Counted from the first letter of the stretch, positions 15,901-23,548 are shown. The stretch: 37,604 nt of DNA from a bacterium (GCA_024226235.1 JAAELW010000021.1:1-37604), one strand, 5' to 3'. Notes: generated by a model not told the origin, from the letters alone. Numbers and translations are program-made.

Positions 15901-18499
15901 GCGAGCCGGGGATCATTGGGTCGAGAAGGTCGAATTCGCCGGCGGACGGATCGTGCTGGCCGGAACGGTCGATCCGAAGCGAGCCTCCGAGCTCGTCATC
16001 GAGCTGGTCGAGGCCGCAGCGTCTCTGCGGGAAAGCCATGAATGGCCGGCTGTACATGCCATCGAACTCTTCGTGCCGGTGTCCGATGAAGATTCCGATC
16101 TCGAAGTGTCCGGTCGGGCGGTGGAAGTCGCTCTCGAAGGCGGCCTACCGGCTGGTCGCTTCACGCTGACCGGCGTGCGCAACGAAGGTGCGTCCTCGCA
16201 TCGCACATGGGTTCCGACTCCGACCGGCTTTCGCAGTGACGGGACCTACCACGGGATCCACCCCGAGGCAGCGGCCCGGATCGATCTGGATCGGCTGGCC
16301 AATTTCGAGCTGGAGCGCATCACGGGTCCCGAGGACATCTACTGCTTCCACGGCCGAAGCCGAGAAGTCAAAGGAGATGAGCGCCTGTTCGTGCTCGCGG
16401 ACATGCGCAGCCGCTCTCCGGACGATGGACGTGAAGCGGCTCTCCATCTGGCCGCATTCGAGCATATCTTCTTCGAGGCGACCCGGTCGCTTCGCGGCAT
16501 GCTTACGGATCGCGATCCCAAGCGCAGGCTGCAGTGGAACCGACTCCATGTCTGCGTGGCGCCCGAGGTCTTCCTCGATGCGGAGATTGCCGAGCGGCTC
16601 TCGCGGCGGCTGGCCCCGGCCACGCGAAACCTGGGGTTGGAGAAGGTGGTCGTGCGTCTTCGGTTGCTCGATCGCAGTGCACCCGAGGTGCCGAGCCGGG
16701 ACACCGAGATCGTGATCTCGGACATCACCGGTGCAAACATGACCATCCAGTGGCGCGAGCCCCGGAAGGGCGCCCTCTCGACCCGCAACGACTACGAACG
16801 CAGGGTGGTCGAGGCTCGCCGCCGCCGCCTCGTCTACCCGTACGAAATCATCCGAATGCTGTCGGGCAGCCGGGGTGAGGATCGGTTGCCCGCTGGGAGC
16901 TTCGTCGAGTACGACCTGGACCCCGAATCGGAGACCCCGCGAGCGTTGCCCTGCTCGGACCGGCCCTATGGGCGGAATGTGTGCTCGGTCGTCTTCGGTG
17001 TGATGACGACGCCGACCGAGAAGGTGCCGGAAGGCATGAAGCGGGTCGTCGTGCTCTCGGATCCGACCCAGGGCATGGGCTCGCTGGCTTCCGCTGAATG
17101 TGATCGGATCGTCGCAGCGATCGATCTGGCCGCTTCACTGCACGTCCCCGTCGAGTGGGTTCCCGTGTCGAGTGGGGCACGGATTGCGATGGACAGCGGT
17201 ACCGAGAACCTGGATGCGACCGCCCGGGTCGTGCGCCGAATCATCGAGTTCACGCAGGCCGGTGGCTCGGTGCACGTGATCGTGGCCGGCGTGAACGTGG
17301 GCGCCCAGAGCTATTGGGATTCGCTCTCGACGATGCTGATGCATACCAAGGGTGCGCTGATCATGACGCAGGGTGCATCGATGGTGTTGACCGGACGCGC
17401 CGCTCTCGATGCCTCCGGTGCGGTATCCGGCGAGGACGAGGCGGCCATCGGAGGTTTCGAGCGAATCATGGGGCCAAACGGTGAGGCCCAATACTTCGCC
17501 AATGATCTGGGCGATGCCTACCGCATTCTCTACGACCACTATCGTTACACCTACATCGTGCCTGGTGAAATGCGGCCGCGCCCGTTCGATAGCGGCGATC
17601 CGGAGGATCGGGATGTATCCGAGGATCCGGCCAGTGGTGGGTTCGAAACCGTCGGAGAGATCTTCGATGATGCGAAGAACCCGGGACGCAAGCGCCCATT
17701 CCCCATGCGGCCGCTGATGGAAGCGGTCGTCGATCGCGATGGTGGGCACCTCGAGCGATGGCGCGGCTGGGCGGGGGCAGAAATGGCGGTCGTCTGGGAC
17801 GCGCATCTGGGTGGAACGCCCGTCTGCCTGGTCGGCATCGAGAGCCAGGGCATCCCTCGCGAGGGCTACCTACCTGCAGATGGCCCGAATGCCTGGACAG
17901 GTGGCACGCTCTTCCCTCTATCGTCCAAGAAGATGGCCCGGGCGCTGAATGCCGCCAGCGGCAACCGGCCGGTCGTGATCCTCGCCAATCTATCCGGTTT
18001 CGACGGCTCACCGGAATCCATGCGAAAGCTGCAGCTGGAGTATGGTGCGGAGATCGCGCGGGCCGTGGTGAACTTCGATGGCCCGATCCTCTTCCTCGTC
18101 GTCTCGCGCTACCACGGTGGTGCCTACGTCGTTTTTTCTCGCGAGTTGAACCCTCGCCTCAGGGCAGCGGCCCTTTCGGGTTCCTACGCCTCGGTGATCG
18201 GGGGTGGGCCGGCGGCGGCTGTGATCTTCTCCCGCGAGGTGAGATCCCGCGCGCTAGCCGACGAGCGGGTCCGCGCATTGCGATCCGGTCGGGGCAGCGA
18301 GAACGGCCGGGCTTCCTACGAACAGACCCTGGCCGACGTGGCTCTCCAGAAACAAGCCGAACTGGCCGAGGAGTTCGACGAGATCCATTCGGTGGAGCGC
18401 GCTCTCGAAGTCGGTTCCCTGGAGGCCATCGTAGGGCCGGATCGCATGCGGCCCTACCTGATTGATCTCTTGCGGGAGGAGCTGGAAGGCGAGCGGTAG
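12908..18499 (+). CDS. Giant single-chain acetyl-CoA (acyl-CoA) carboxylase, eukaryote-type layout
   Basis: An 1863-residue biotin enzyme (about 200 kDa) predicted to make malonyl-CoA. Order: biotin carboxylase, about 1-450 (KASAGGGGRGI near 175, QRRHQKVIEE near 250, EMNPRLQVEH 305-314); a linker, about 450-590, that may hold a BT-like domain; BCCP, about 595-665, with EAMKME and biotin-Lys627; a large central region, about 670-1330; carboxyltransferase N and C halves, about 1360-1863 (GASMVLTGRAALDASGA near 1488; LANLSGFDGSPESM and GGAYVVFS near the end). Parts of the centre (NFELERI, DERLFVLADMRS, YPYEIIRML) recall the ACC-central domain of eukaryotic ACC. Most bacteria split these functions among AccA, B, C and D. 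The GTG start has GGGAG ten bases upstream and overlaps the PPTase gene; GTG 12926 (forming GTGA) is an alternative. A long-chain acyl-CoA substrate is possible. Confidence 0.9.
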   Translation: MERYPAVNRFDPVTRIAIVNRGEAAMRCIRAIKALRSEEGSDLCAIALYTEIDRDAPFVRHADDALLLPSPNGEVAAYLDHDGLIAALRKVKADAVWPGWGFVAEDASFVERLASENIKFLGPDAAAMRALGDKIGSKHLAEEAGVPVTAWSGCELESLEDAERHAKRVGYPLVIKASAGGGGRGIRVVDTPDTLAEAYRSAGAEAGSAFGDERLFLEKKVEGGRHIEVQIAADRDGVVRAIGCRDCSVQRRHQKVIEEGPPPHLEDAEVLRLEAYAVQMAEVAGYVGVGTVEFLISDDGFFFLEMNPRLQVEHGITEEIAGVDLVQTQIRIARGETIAELEIQKRGAAIEARVCAEDPDAGFLPAPGRIARFDPALGPRVRLDSGVAAGSEVPSSFDSLVAKVIATGDTREEARARLVSALLDFDLVIEGGTTNKGYLLDILEHADFRAGGVDTTWLDRLGADQAEREYADVALLAASILSYQRHRALVRLNFFSDPGNMTRSRLGAPQGQEIDLNHNGDQYRLEVYATGGWRYRVHLEGRVLTAKLREEGEHAARLEIENRTYRLLYDVTEAGLRVEVEGRSHRFDSQTAGQVRAAAPAMVVAVHVEPGDSVISGQPLGLLEAMKMEVAFEAPVSGVVSEVRVRKGEQVAAGDVIVVIDVSSENGRKDHETRRIVFEELSDPLEPLFSVDDEAEERLGRPDLVAADQMPRAIRRDAIEAVRDEVRRVLLGYDANPERADRLAVFLEAPLPEELSEGFRWELAELRHELVSFADVAILFIRSPAASISGVEGPSNAARLRMFIRRLRASGAGLTEVYLDRVRQALAHYGVKGLEPSDALERAVLRLMASQLAPERRDRLVLAMLRRVGQLAQAGVHLGDDKALALALDAIAGMRGFVSHAVADAATLARYQLFERPDIERLAESTTKEVKTWLEAAESAPTAPPEGVLFHLADAPRVVFDRVGRWLDDPDRRRRSIALASHLRRIYSPAAPLAQASQRAGDHWVEKVEFAGGRIVLAGTVDPKRASELVIELVEAAASLRESHEWPAVHAIELFVPVSDEDSDLEVSGRAVEVALEGGLPAGRFTLTGVRNEGASSHRTWVPTPTGFRSDGTYHGIHPEAAARIDLDRLANFELERITGPEDIYCFHGRSREVKGDERLFVLADMRSRSPDDGREAALHLAAFEHIFFEATRSLRGMLTDRDPKRRLQWNRLHVCVAPEVFLDAEIAERLSRRLAPATRNLGLEKVVVRLRLLDRSAPEVPSRDTEIVISDITGANMTIQWREPRKGALSTRNDYERRVVEARRRRLVYPYEIIRMLSGSRGEDRLPAGSFVEYDLDPESETPRALPCSDRPYGRNVCSVVFGVMTTPTEKVPEGMKRVVVLSDPTQGMGSLASAECDRIVAAIDLAASLHVPVEWVPVSSGARIAMDSGTENLDATARVVRRIIEFTQAGGSVHVIVAGVNVGAQSYWDSLSTMLMHTKGALIMTQGASMVLTGRAALDASGAVSGEDEAAIGGFERIMGPNGEAQYFANDLGDAYRILYDHYRYTYIVPGEMRPRPFDSGDPEDRDVSEDPASGGFETVGEIFDDAKNPGRKRPFPMRPLMEAVVDRDGGHLERWRGWAGAEMAVVWDAHLGGTPVCLVGIESQGIPREGYLPADGPNAWTGGTLFPLSSKKMARALNAASGNRPVVILANLSGFDGSPESMRKLQLEYGAEIARAVVNFDGPILFLVVSRYHGGAYVVFSRELNPRLRAAALSGSYASVIGGGPAAAVIFSREVRSRALADERVRALRSGRGSENGRASYEQTLADVALQKQAELAEEFDEIHSVERALEVGSLEAIVGPDRMRPYLIDLLREELEGER

Positions 18500-18542
18500 A
18501 CGAGAGGGACGGGAGCCCCCTATTCTTTCAGGGTTGGTGCGC

Positions 18543-19370
18543 ATGAAGAAAAACAAGAAAAGAACTCGTCGGGGAAGTCGTTCCAAATCGCCGTGCCCCC
18601 TGCTTTCGCCTGAGGATGCGGACGGAATGCGAGCCGCAGGGCGGCTGGCCTGCGAGATCCTCGACGTCGTGGCCGAGATGATCGGACCAGGGGTGACGAC
18701 CGCGGCCATCGACAGGGCTGTGGATGAAATGACCCGCTCCGCCGGCGCCACCAGCGCACCCTTTGCCTACGTGAATCACGGCACGCCTCCATTCCCTGGC
18801 CACTGCTGCACTTCGGTGAACGACGTGGTTTGCCACGGCATTCCGGACGAGGGCCGGGTGCTTCGTGAGGGAGACATCGTGAATGTCGATGTCACACCTC
18901 TTCTGAATGGCTGGCATGGCGACTCATCCCGCACCTTCATGATCGGTGAGGTCTCACCAGTGGCGCGCCGCCTGGTGAAGGACACCTGGCATGCCATGTG
19001 GCTTGGCATCCGCACGGTGAAGGATGGCAGTTGCGTCGGTGACATCGGCCACGCGATCCAGACCTTTGCCGAGGCGCAGGGCTACCAGGTCGTACGCGAG
19101 TTCACGGGCCATGGAATCGGTCGCATCTTCCACATGCCGCCGTCAGTTCTTCACTATGGCACCCCGGGTACCGGAATGCGCCTGCGTGCGGGCATGGCCT
19201 TCACCATCGAGCCCATGATCAACCTCGGTCAATGGAAGACCGACATCCTCGACGACGGCTGGACTGCCGTCACCGTCGACGGAAAGCTCTCCGCGCAATG
19301 GGAACACACCATCCTCGTCACCGAAGACGGAGTCGAAGTGCTCACCCAGGCGCAAAACGAAAAGAGTTGA
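18543..19370 (+). CDS. map: Methionine aminopeptidase, type I
   Basis: A 275-residue cytoplasmic metallopeptidase that removes the initiator Met. All five metal ligands are present: Asp116 (VNVDVT), Asp127 (HGDSSRTF), His190 (FTGHGIGR), Glu223 (FTIEPM) and Glu254 (WEHT), plus catalytic His99 (CHGIP). There is no SEC-C zinc motif; the N-terminus instead begins with a short Lys/Arg-rich tail (MKKNKKRTRRGSR) before the usual domain. I chose ATG 18543 because it follows the carboxylase stop by 43 bases. Its ribosome-binding site is weak (CAGGG), and an earlier in-frame ATG (18462) would lie inside the carboxylase gene. It may be read from the upstream operon. Confidence 0.93.
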   Translation: MKKNKKRTRRGSRSKSPCPLLSPEDADGMRAAGRLACEILDVVAEMIGPGVTTAAIDRAVDEMTRSAGATSAPFAYVNHGTPPFPGHCCTSVNDVVCHGIPDEGRVLREGDIVNVDVTPLLNGWHGDSSRTFMIGEVSPVARRLVKDTWHAMWLGIRTVKDGSCVGDIGHAIQTFAEAQGYQVVREFTGHGIGRIFHMPPSVLHYGTPGTGMRLRAGMAFTIEPMINLGQWKTDILDDGWTAVTVDGKLSAQWEHTILVTEDGVEVLTQAQNEKS

Positions 19371-19378
19371 GAAGGGGT

Positions 19379-19401
19379 CCTGGGTTCACAAGAACTCCAG
19401 G
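19379..19401. terminator. Hairpin between convergent map and argD (possible terminator)
   Basis: CCTGGGTTC (19379-19387) pairs with GAACTCCAGG (19392-19401) with one bulged T around a 4-base loop. It covers the argD stop codon, where two genes converge. It has no T run on either strand, so termination is only suggested by position. Confidence 0.3.
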
Positions 19402-20564
19402 AGGGTTTCGAGGGCGCCGAAGAGTTCGTCTTCTGGGATGTTCAGAGCGGGGAAGAAGCGCATCACGTTGCCGGCGGTCACGTTGACCAGGATGCCCTTT
19501 TCGAGAGCGCGCCGGGGAATCGTTCCGGCGTTCTCGGTGTCGCGCAGGATCAGGCCTCTGAGGAGCCCCTGGCCTCGTTCGCTTTCCGCCTTCTCCGGGT
19601 GGGCGTCGCAGTAGTTGCGCAGTTGGGTGCTCAGTTTCGTACCGAGCTCGGCGGAGCGTTGTACGAGCTTCTCCTCGTGGACCACCTTCAGCACCGCATT
19701 GACTGCCGCCGTGGCCAGCGGGCTTCCGATGTAGGTGCCGCCGTGGTCGCCGGGGGTCACGGTTTCGGCAACTCCTTCACTACACAAGAATGCGGCGACC
19801 GGGAAACCTCCCCCCAGGCCCTTGCCCAGGGTGAGCGCATCCGGCACGACTCCCTCGTGCTCGAGCGCCAGCATCCGCCCCGTGCGGCCGATACCGGTCT
19901 GGACTTCATCGAAGATCAACAACGAGCCGGTTTCCGTGCATCGCTTTCGCAGCTGTGCGAGATAGCCAGCGGGCGGAACATTCACGCCGCCCTCACCCTG
20001 CACCGGCTCGACGATCACCGCGGCAGTCTGCTCATCGATGGCGGCGACTGCGGCATCCGCATCGCCAAATGGGATCGTGACCGGTTCGGGCAGCAGGTCC
20101 CTGTAGGGATCGCGGTGCTTGGTCTGGCCGATCACGGCCAATGCGCCCAGGGTTCGGCCGTGAAAAGAACCGGTCATCGAGACGAACTTGCTGCGCCCGG
20201 TCGCCCGGTGGGCGAGCTTCAGGGCGCCCTCCACGGCTTCGGTGCCCGAGTTGACGAAGAAGACCCGGGTGAGTTCGGAAGGCGACAGGGATGCCAGGGT
20301 CTCGGCCGCATCGAGCTGAGGCAGCGTGTAGAACAGATTCGTGGTCTGCATCAGCTGCCCGGCCTGTTCTGCGATGGCTTCGACGAGGTCAGGGTGGCAA
20401 TGACCTATCGAACATACGCCCCAGCCGGAGGTCAGGTCCACGTACTCCCGTCCATTGATATCTGTCACGCGCGAGCCGCGCCCCTTTACCAGCGCGACCG
20501 GCATGCGGTTCACGACCGGCAGGAAGTGGCGAGCCTCCCGGCGTTGGATTTCATCGAAAGTCAT
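19386..20564 (-). CDS. argD: Acetylornithine / class III aminotransferase (ArgD-like)
   Basis: A 392-residue PLP enzyme of the class III aminotransferases, predicted to make N-acetylornithine from the semialdehyde in arginine synthesis. It has the N-terminal SGWGVCSIGHCHP, the phosphate-binding NSGTEA, SFHGRT, Asp219 in IFDEVQTGIGRTG and the PLP Lys248 in LGKGLGGG. Length matches ArgD. The usual HGxTFGGNP is HGGTYIGSP here, so a related omega-aminotransferase cannot be excluded. ATG start with GAGGAG on the minus strand. No other arginine genes are near. It is divergent from folB across 68 bases that hold a perfect palindrome. Confidence 0.85.
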   Translation of the reverse strand: MTFDEIQRREARHFLPVVNRMPVALVKGRGSRVTDINGREYVDLTSGWGVCSIGHCHPDLVEAIAEQAGQLMQTTNLFYTLPQLDAAETLASLSPSELTRVFFVNSGTEAVEGALKLAHRATGRSKFVSMTGSFHGRTLGALAVIGQTKHRDPYRDLLPEPVTIPFGDADAAVAAIDEQTAAVIVEPVQGEGGVNVPPAGYLAQLRKRCTETGSLLIFDEVQTGIGRTGRMLALEHEGVVPDALTLGKGLGGGFPVAAFLCSEGVAETVTPGDHGGTYIGSPLATAAVNAVLKVVHEEKLVQRSAELGTKLSTQLRNYCDAHPEKAESERGQGLLRGLILRDTENAGTIPRRALEKGILVNVTAGNVMRFFPALNIPEDELFGALETLLEFL

Positions 20565-20586
20565 GGGGTGCTCCTCGGGGCCGGGA

Positions 20587-20607
20587 AAGGGGTACTTTGT
20601 ACCCCTT
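20587..20607. promoter_or_regulatory. Perfect palindrome in the argD-folB divergent region
   Basis: AAGGGGTAC (20587-20595) and GTACCCCTT (20599-20607) form perfect 9-base arms around TTT. It sits in the middle of a 68-base divergent gap, where it could be a shared operator. There is no T run, so a terminator is less likely. Confidence 0.5.
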
Positions 20608-20632
20608 CTCGTCAGCTACCGCCGGAGGACCC

Positions 20633-21001
20633 ATGAGCGACCATCCCGATACCATCCTGCTCGAAGGCATCCAGGTTCCTGCGGCTCTCGGCGTGACCGC
20701 TGCCGAGCGGAAGATGCGCCGGCCGGTCCGCCTCGATCTCGAGATCGAGACGGATCTTCGTGCTGCGGGTCGCAGCGATCGCATCCAGCAGACGATCCAC
20801 TACAAGCGCATCTTCGAGGTCGCTTCCGATGTAGCCTCGAACCAGGAGCACAAGTTGGTCGAAGCGCTCGGTCAACGCATCGCCGACGCCGTACTCGACA
20901 AGTTCGGTGTCGACGCGGTCACGGTCACGGTTCGCAAGCCTTCGCCGATTGCAGCGGTGCTCGAGCACGCCGGCATCCGGATCCGCCGCACGAGAGAATG
21001 A
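20633..21001 (+). CDS. folB: Dihydroneopterin aldolase
   Basis: A 122-residue tetrahydrofolate-pathway enzyme that would cleave 7,8-dihydroneopterin to 6-hydroxymethyl-dihydropterin. Family features: ILLEGIQVPAALGV at the N-terminus, Glu25 in GVTAAER, Tyr57 in TIHYKRI, Glu77 in KLVEALGQ and the catalytic Lys102 in VRKPSP. Length matches FolB. It starts at ATG preceded by GGAGGA. A FolX-type epimerase is a distant alternative. Other folate genes are absent here. It is followed by a 187-base region with two hairpins. Confidence 0.9.
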   Translation: MSDHPDTILLEGIQVPAALGVTAAERKMRRPVRLDLEIETDLRAAGRSDRIQQTIHYKRIFEVASDVASNQEHKLVEALGQRIADAVLDKFGVDAVTVTVRKPSPIAAVLEHAGIRIRRTRE

Positions 21002-21007
21002 ATGGAA

Positions 21008-21058
21008 ACCGGCCGAGCTGGCCGGTGCCAAGCGATTCCGTGCTCCACAGGAGCACGG
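21008..21058 (+). other. Two consecutive hairpins downstream of folB
   Basis: ACCGGCC-gagct-GGCCGGT (21008-21026) is followed by CCGTGCTCC-aca-GGAGCACGG (21038-21058). Both have perfect arms. They begin seven bases after the folB stop. No T run follows, so this may be an RNA-stabilising 3' end, a factor-dependent terminator or a small structured leader of the next gene. I see nothing else in 21059-21188 apart from an AGGCAGG ribosome-binding site. Confidence 0.45.
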
Positions 21059-21188
21059 GCGGGCTGATGGGGGTGAATTCAATACGTCTCCCTTCGACTG
21101 GCCCGGGCCCGGAGGCTATCGTCCGGCGGCCGGCCCCTTCCCGACCGATCGGGGAGCATCCGGTCCAACCAAGAGGCAGGTACGATTC

Positions 21189-21770
21189 ATGGTGGTAGCG
21201 AGCGAGAATTCCGAGAACCCGCCGGACCGCGTCGATCGGGAGGTCCAGGTCTACTCGTACTATCGAGATGCCGAGCTCCACGCCTCCAGCCTGATCTACC
21301 GGCTTCTCCGGGTCCTGAAGGATGACGAGGCCCAGTTGCTGCTCTCCGAGCATCTATCGGACGAGACGGCGCATGCCTGGCAATGGACCGAGCGGATCAA
21401 GGAGCTAGGTCGGGTGCCCACGCCGATCACTGACGGCTACCAGGTGCAGATCGCCAAGCGCGCCGGTGTTCCCCGCAAACCCCTCGATCTTCTCGCGCTG
21501 ACCGTTGTCGTCGAGCAACGAGCACTCGAGCGTTACCGGGAGCATCTGAAGCGCGAGGGCGTTCCCGAACGCACTCTCGAGGTGCTGCGTTCGGTGTCCA
21601 AGGACGAGGATTGGCATATCGACTGGGTGAACAAGAAGGCCCGTGAGATCGCGACCGCCGAAGGCTCACCGGAACTCTACGACCAGGCCATTGACCGTTA
21701 CCGCGCAATCGATCGGGAGGTCTGGGCGGAGTTCAAGGACGTGGAACGCAGTTGGCTGGAGGCGCTGTGA
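21189..21770 (+). CDS. Ferritin-like diiron protein of unknown role
   Basis: A 193-residue, probably all-helical protein with two Glu/ExxH pairs arranged as in ferritin-like diiron carboxylate proteins: Glu29 and Glu59-x2-His62 (DETAH), then Glu109 and Glu140-x2-His143 (DEDWH). I chose the ATG at 21189 with AGGCAGG upstream. The pattern fits a diiron oxygenase, rubrerythrin-like or ferritin-like protein; no rubredoxin domain is present. It ends in a 4-base overlap (GTGA) with the gene for an LpxL-type lipid A acyltransferase, which implies a shared transcript. A role in modifying or protecting membrane lipids is a guess from that link only. Confidence 0.8.
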   Translation: MVVASENSENPPDRVDREVQVYSYYRDAELHASSLIYRLLRVLKDDEAQLLLSEHLSDETAHAWQWTERIKELGRVPTPITDGYQVQIAKRAGVPRKPLDLLALTVVVEQRALERYREHLKREGVPERTLEVLRSVSKDEDWHIDWVNKKAREIATAEGSPELYDQAIDRYRAIDREVWAEFKDVERSWLEAL

Positions 21771-22738
21771 GCCCAGCGGAGGCCGGCGCTCCGCCCTCCG
21801 ACCCTGGTGGCCACCGCGCACGCCCTGGCTTATCCGACCGCCTGGCCGCTGGACTGGTGGACGCCATCCTGGCACTTCTTCGCCTCGTTCCGGAGCGGAT
21901 GGCTCTTGCGATGGCTGCCGCCTTCGGGGCTGGCTACGCCCGAATGCACGGCCCTCGCACTGCAGATGCGATGGTGAACCTGCGCATCGCGTTCCCTGAG
22001 TGGAGCGATGAGAAGCGTCGCGATGTGATGGTGCGGTCGTGTGCGAACCTGGGCCGAGGCCTGGCGGAGTTCGCCCGGATTGGCTCGTGGACGCCTGAGG
22101 AGCTGCAAGAGCGCGTGGCCGTCGAAGGTTTCGAGTACCTGAAAGAGGCAATCGAGACATCTCCCAACGGGGGAGTGCTCGCGGTGACGGCGCACTTCGG
22201 TTCCTGGGAGATTCTCGCCGCTGCGATGGTCGCCCGAGGAGTATCCGCCGCGCTGGTGCATCGGCCGCGCGAAAATCCGCTCTTCGATGCCATGTTGGGC
22301 AACCTGCGTGGCGCCAGTGGCGCAGAGTTGCTGGCCCGGGGCAATGCCGCTCGCGGAGTACTCGAGGGCCTGAAGAAGGGCCGGGCGATTGCGATGCCCT
22401 ACGATCAGAACTGCCGACGTCGTGAAGGGGTATTCATCCCCTTCTTTGGACGGCTGGCCTGCACTCGGGACGGCCCGCCGCGGATCGCAATGCGAACCGG
22501 TGTACCCGTCATTCCTGTACTTCTGTTTCGCCAACCCGATGGCATCCATCACGTTGCGCGCTTCGGCCCCCCGATCGAGCTCGTCCCCGAAGGCGATGAC
22601 AAAGCGGATGCAGTGAGGGAGAACGCCTTGCGCATGACCCGTCCCATTGAGGATGCGATCCGCGAGGCGCCGGATCAGTGGATCTGGATCCACCGTCGCT
22701 GGCGAACCCAGCCCCAGGGCGAGAGGCATCCCTACTGA
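21767..22738 (+). CDS. Lipid A acyltransferase, LpxL/HtrB family
   Basis: A 323-residue inner-membrane acyltransferase that would add a secondary acyl chain to lipid A or a similar glycolipid. It has the catalytic His143-x4-Glu148 (AHFGSWE), a hydrophobic N-terminal segment (about 25-60) and the typical C-terminus WIWIHRRWRTQP. Start GTG 21767 overlaps the diiron gene stop and has GGAGG five bases upstream. The N-terminus before the membrane segment is unusually Pro/Gly-rich. It supports a Gram-negative outer membrane with lipid A. It is a different family from the PlsC-like enzyme of the main operon but could accept acyl-ACP from it. Confidence 0.9.
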   Translation: MSPAEAGAPPSDPGGHRARPGLSDRLAAGLVDAILALLRLVPERMALAMAAAFGAGYARMHGPRTADAMVNLRIAFPEWSDEKRRDVMVRSCANLGRGLAEFARIGSWTPEELQERVAVEGFEYLKEAIETSPNGGVLAVTAHFGSWEILAAAMVARGVSAALVHRPRENPLFDAMLGNLRGASGAELLARGNAARGVLEGLKKGRAIAMPYDQNCRRREGVFIPFFGRLACTRDGPPRIAMRTGVPVIPVLLFRQPDGIHHVARFGPPIELVPEGDDKADAVRENALRMTRPIEDAIREAPDQWIWIHRRWRTQPQGERHPY

Positions 22739-22843
22739 GCCCCTGAGGCCGAGGTCTCGGCGACATCGCATCTCGTTCGAGTTCTCCGAATTCGTGGCGG
22801 CATGCTTGCAGACATCGCCATCGCCTGGAATGCTTGCTCGCCC

Positions 22844-23548
22844 ATGGATATCCACGACCTCGAAGTGTTGGCCTACGAACGAACACCGATCGGAGCGATC
22901 TGCCTCCAGCAGCGCGGAATGGAGGCCGACCCCCGGATTCGGGTAACTGAAATCACACTTGATCATCAATTTCTGATGAGCAGTCACAATACGCTCTCGG
23001 AACGGACGCTCGCAGAGCGTGCGCTCTCGCTCCACGAGGGGCAGGAACTCCGCGTCCTCGTGGGCGGCCTGGGTCTTGGCTACACCGCGCGCGAGGTGTT
23101 GCGTTCATCTCGCGTTGCAGCCGTCGAGGTGGTCGAACTATTGGCTCCGGTAATCGACTGGCTCGAACGAGGCCTGCTTCCGCTTTCGATCGAGCTGCGA
23201 GGAGACGACCGGCTCGACCTCGTGAACGGTGACGTGTTCGCGCGCCTCTCGGAAGAACCCTTGCAAAGGTTCGACCTGTTGTTGATCGACATCGATCACT
23301 CCCCGGAGGAGCGTCTTGGACAGACGAGTGAGAGCTTTTACGGGGAGTCGGGCCTGCGTAGGATGGACGGGCATCTTGCACCAGGTGGTGTCTTCGGATT
23401 CTGGTCCTACTCCGAAAGCCCACGATTCGAGGCGGAGTTGCGCAAGGTCTACGAAGAGGTCTGGGTCGAGCCGCTCCCGTTCCACAACGAAGTGATTCAA
23501 CAGGATGAGACGAACTGGCTGTACTTCGCGAAGAAGTCCCCGGCGTGA
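22844..23548 (+). CDS. Spermidine-synthase-like (SAM-fold) protein
   Basis: A 234-residue protein with the Rossmann methyltransferase fold of polyamine aminopropyltransferases: VGGLGLGYTAREVL (nucleotide-binding loop, 73-86), acidic VEVVELL and FDLLLIDIDHSPE. In true spermidine synthase the last motif reads VDSTDP with a catalytic Asp in a different setting, so this protein probably has another donor or substrate. The start is uncertain: ATG 22844 (chosen, where the family-like sequence begins) or ATG 22802. It may be in one transcript with the LpxL-type gene, 105 bases upstream. It converges on the MFS gene with 19 bases between stops. Confidence 0.75.
   Translation: MDIHDLEVLAYERTPIGAICLQQRGMEADPRIRVTEITLDHQFLMSSHNTLSERTLAERALSLHEGQELRVLVGGLGLGYTAREVLRSSRVAAVEVVELLAPVIDWLERGLLPLSIELRGDDRLDLVNGDVFARLSEEPLQRFDLLLIDIDHSPEERLGQTSESFYGESGLRRMDGHLAPGGVFGFWSYSESPRFEAELRKVYEEVWVEPLPFHNEVIQQDETNWLYFAKKSPA

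Noticed and set aside
19599-20636. 345-codon plus-strand frame opposite argD
   Set aside because: The argD protein has all family motifs; the antisense frame shows none and lacks a ribosome-binding site.
21830-23035. 401-codon minus-strand frame opposite the LpxL-type gene
   Set aside because: It overlaps two well-supported plus-strand genes and has no recognisable motif.
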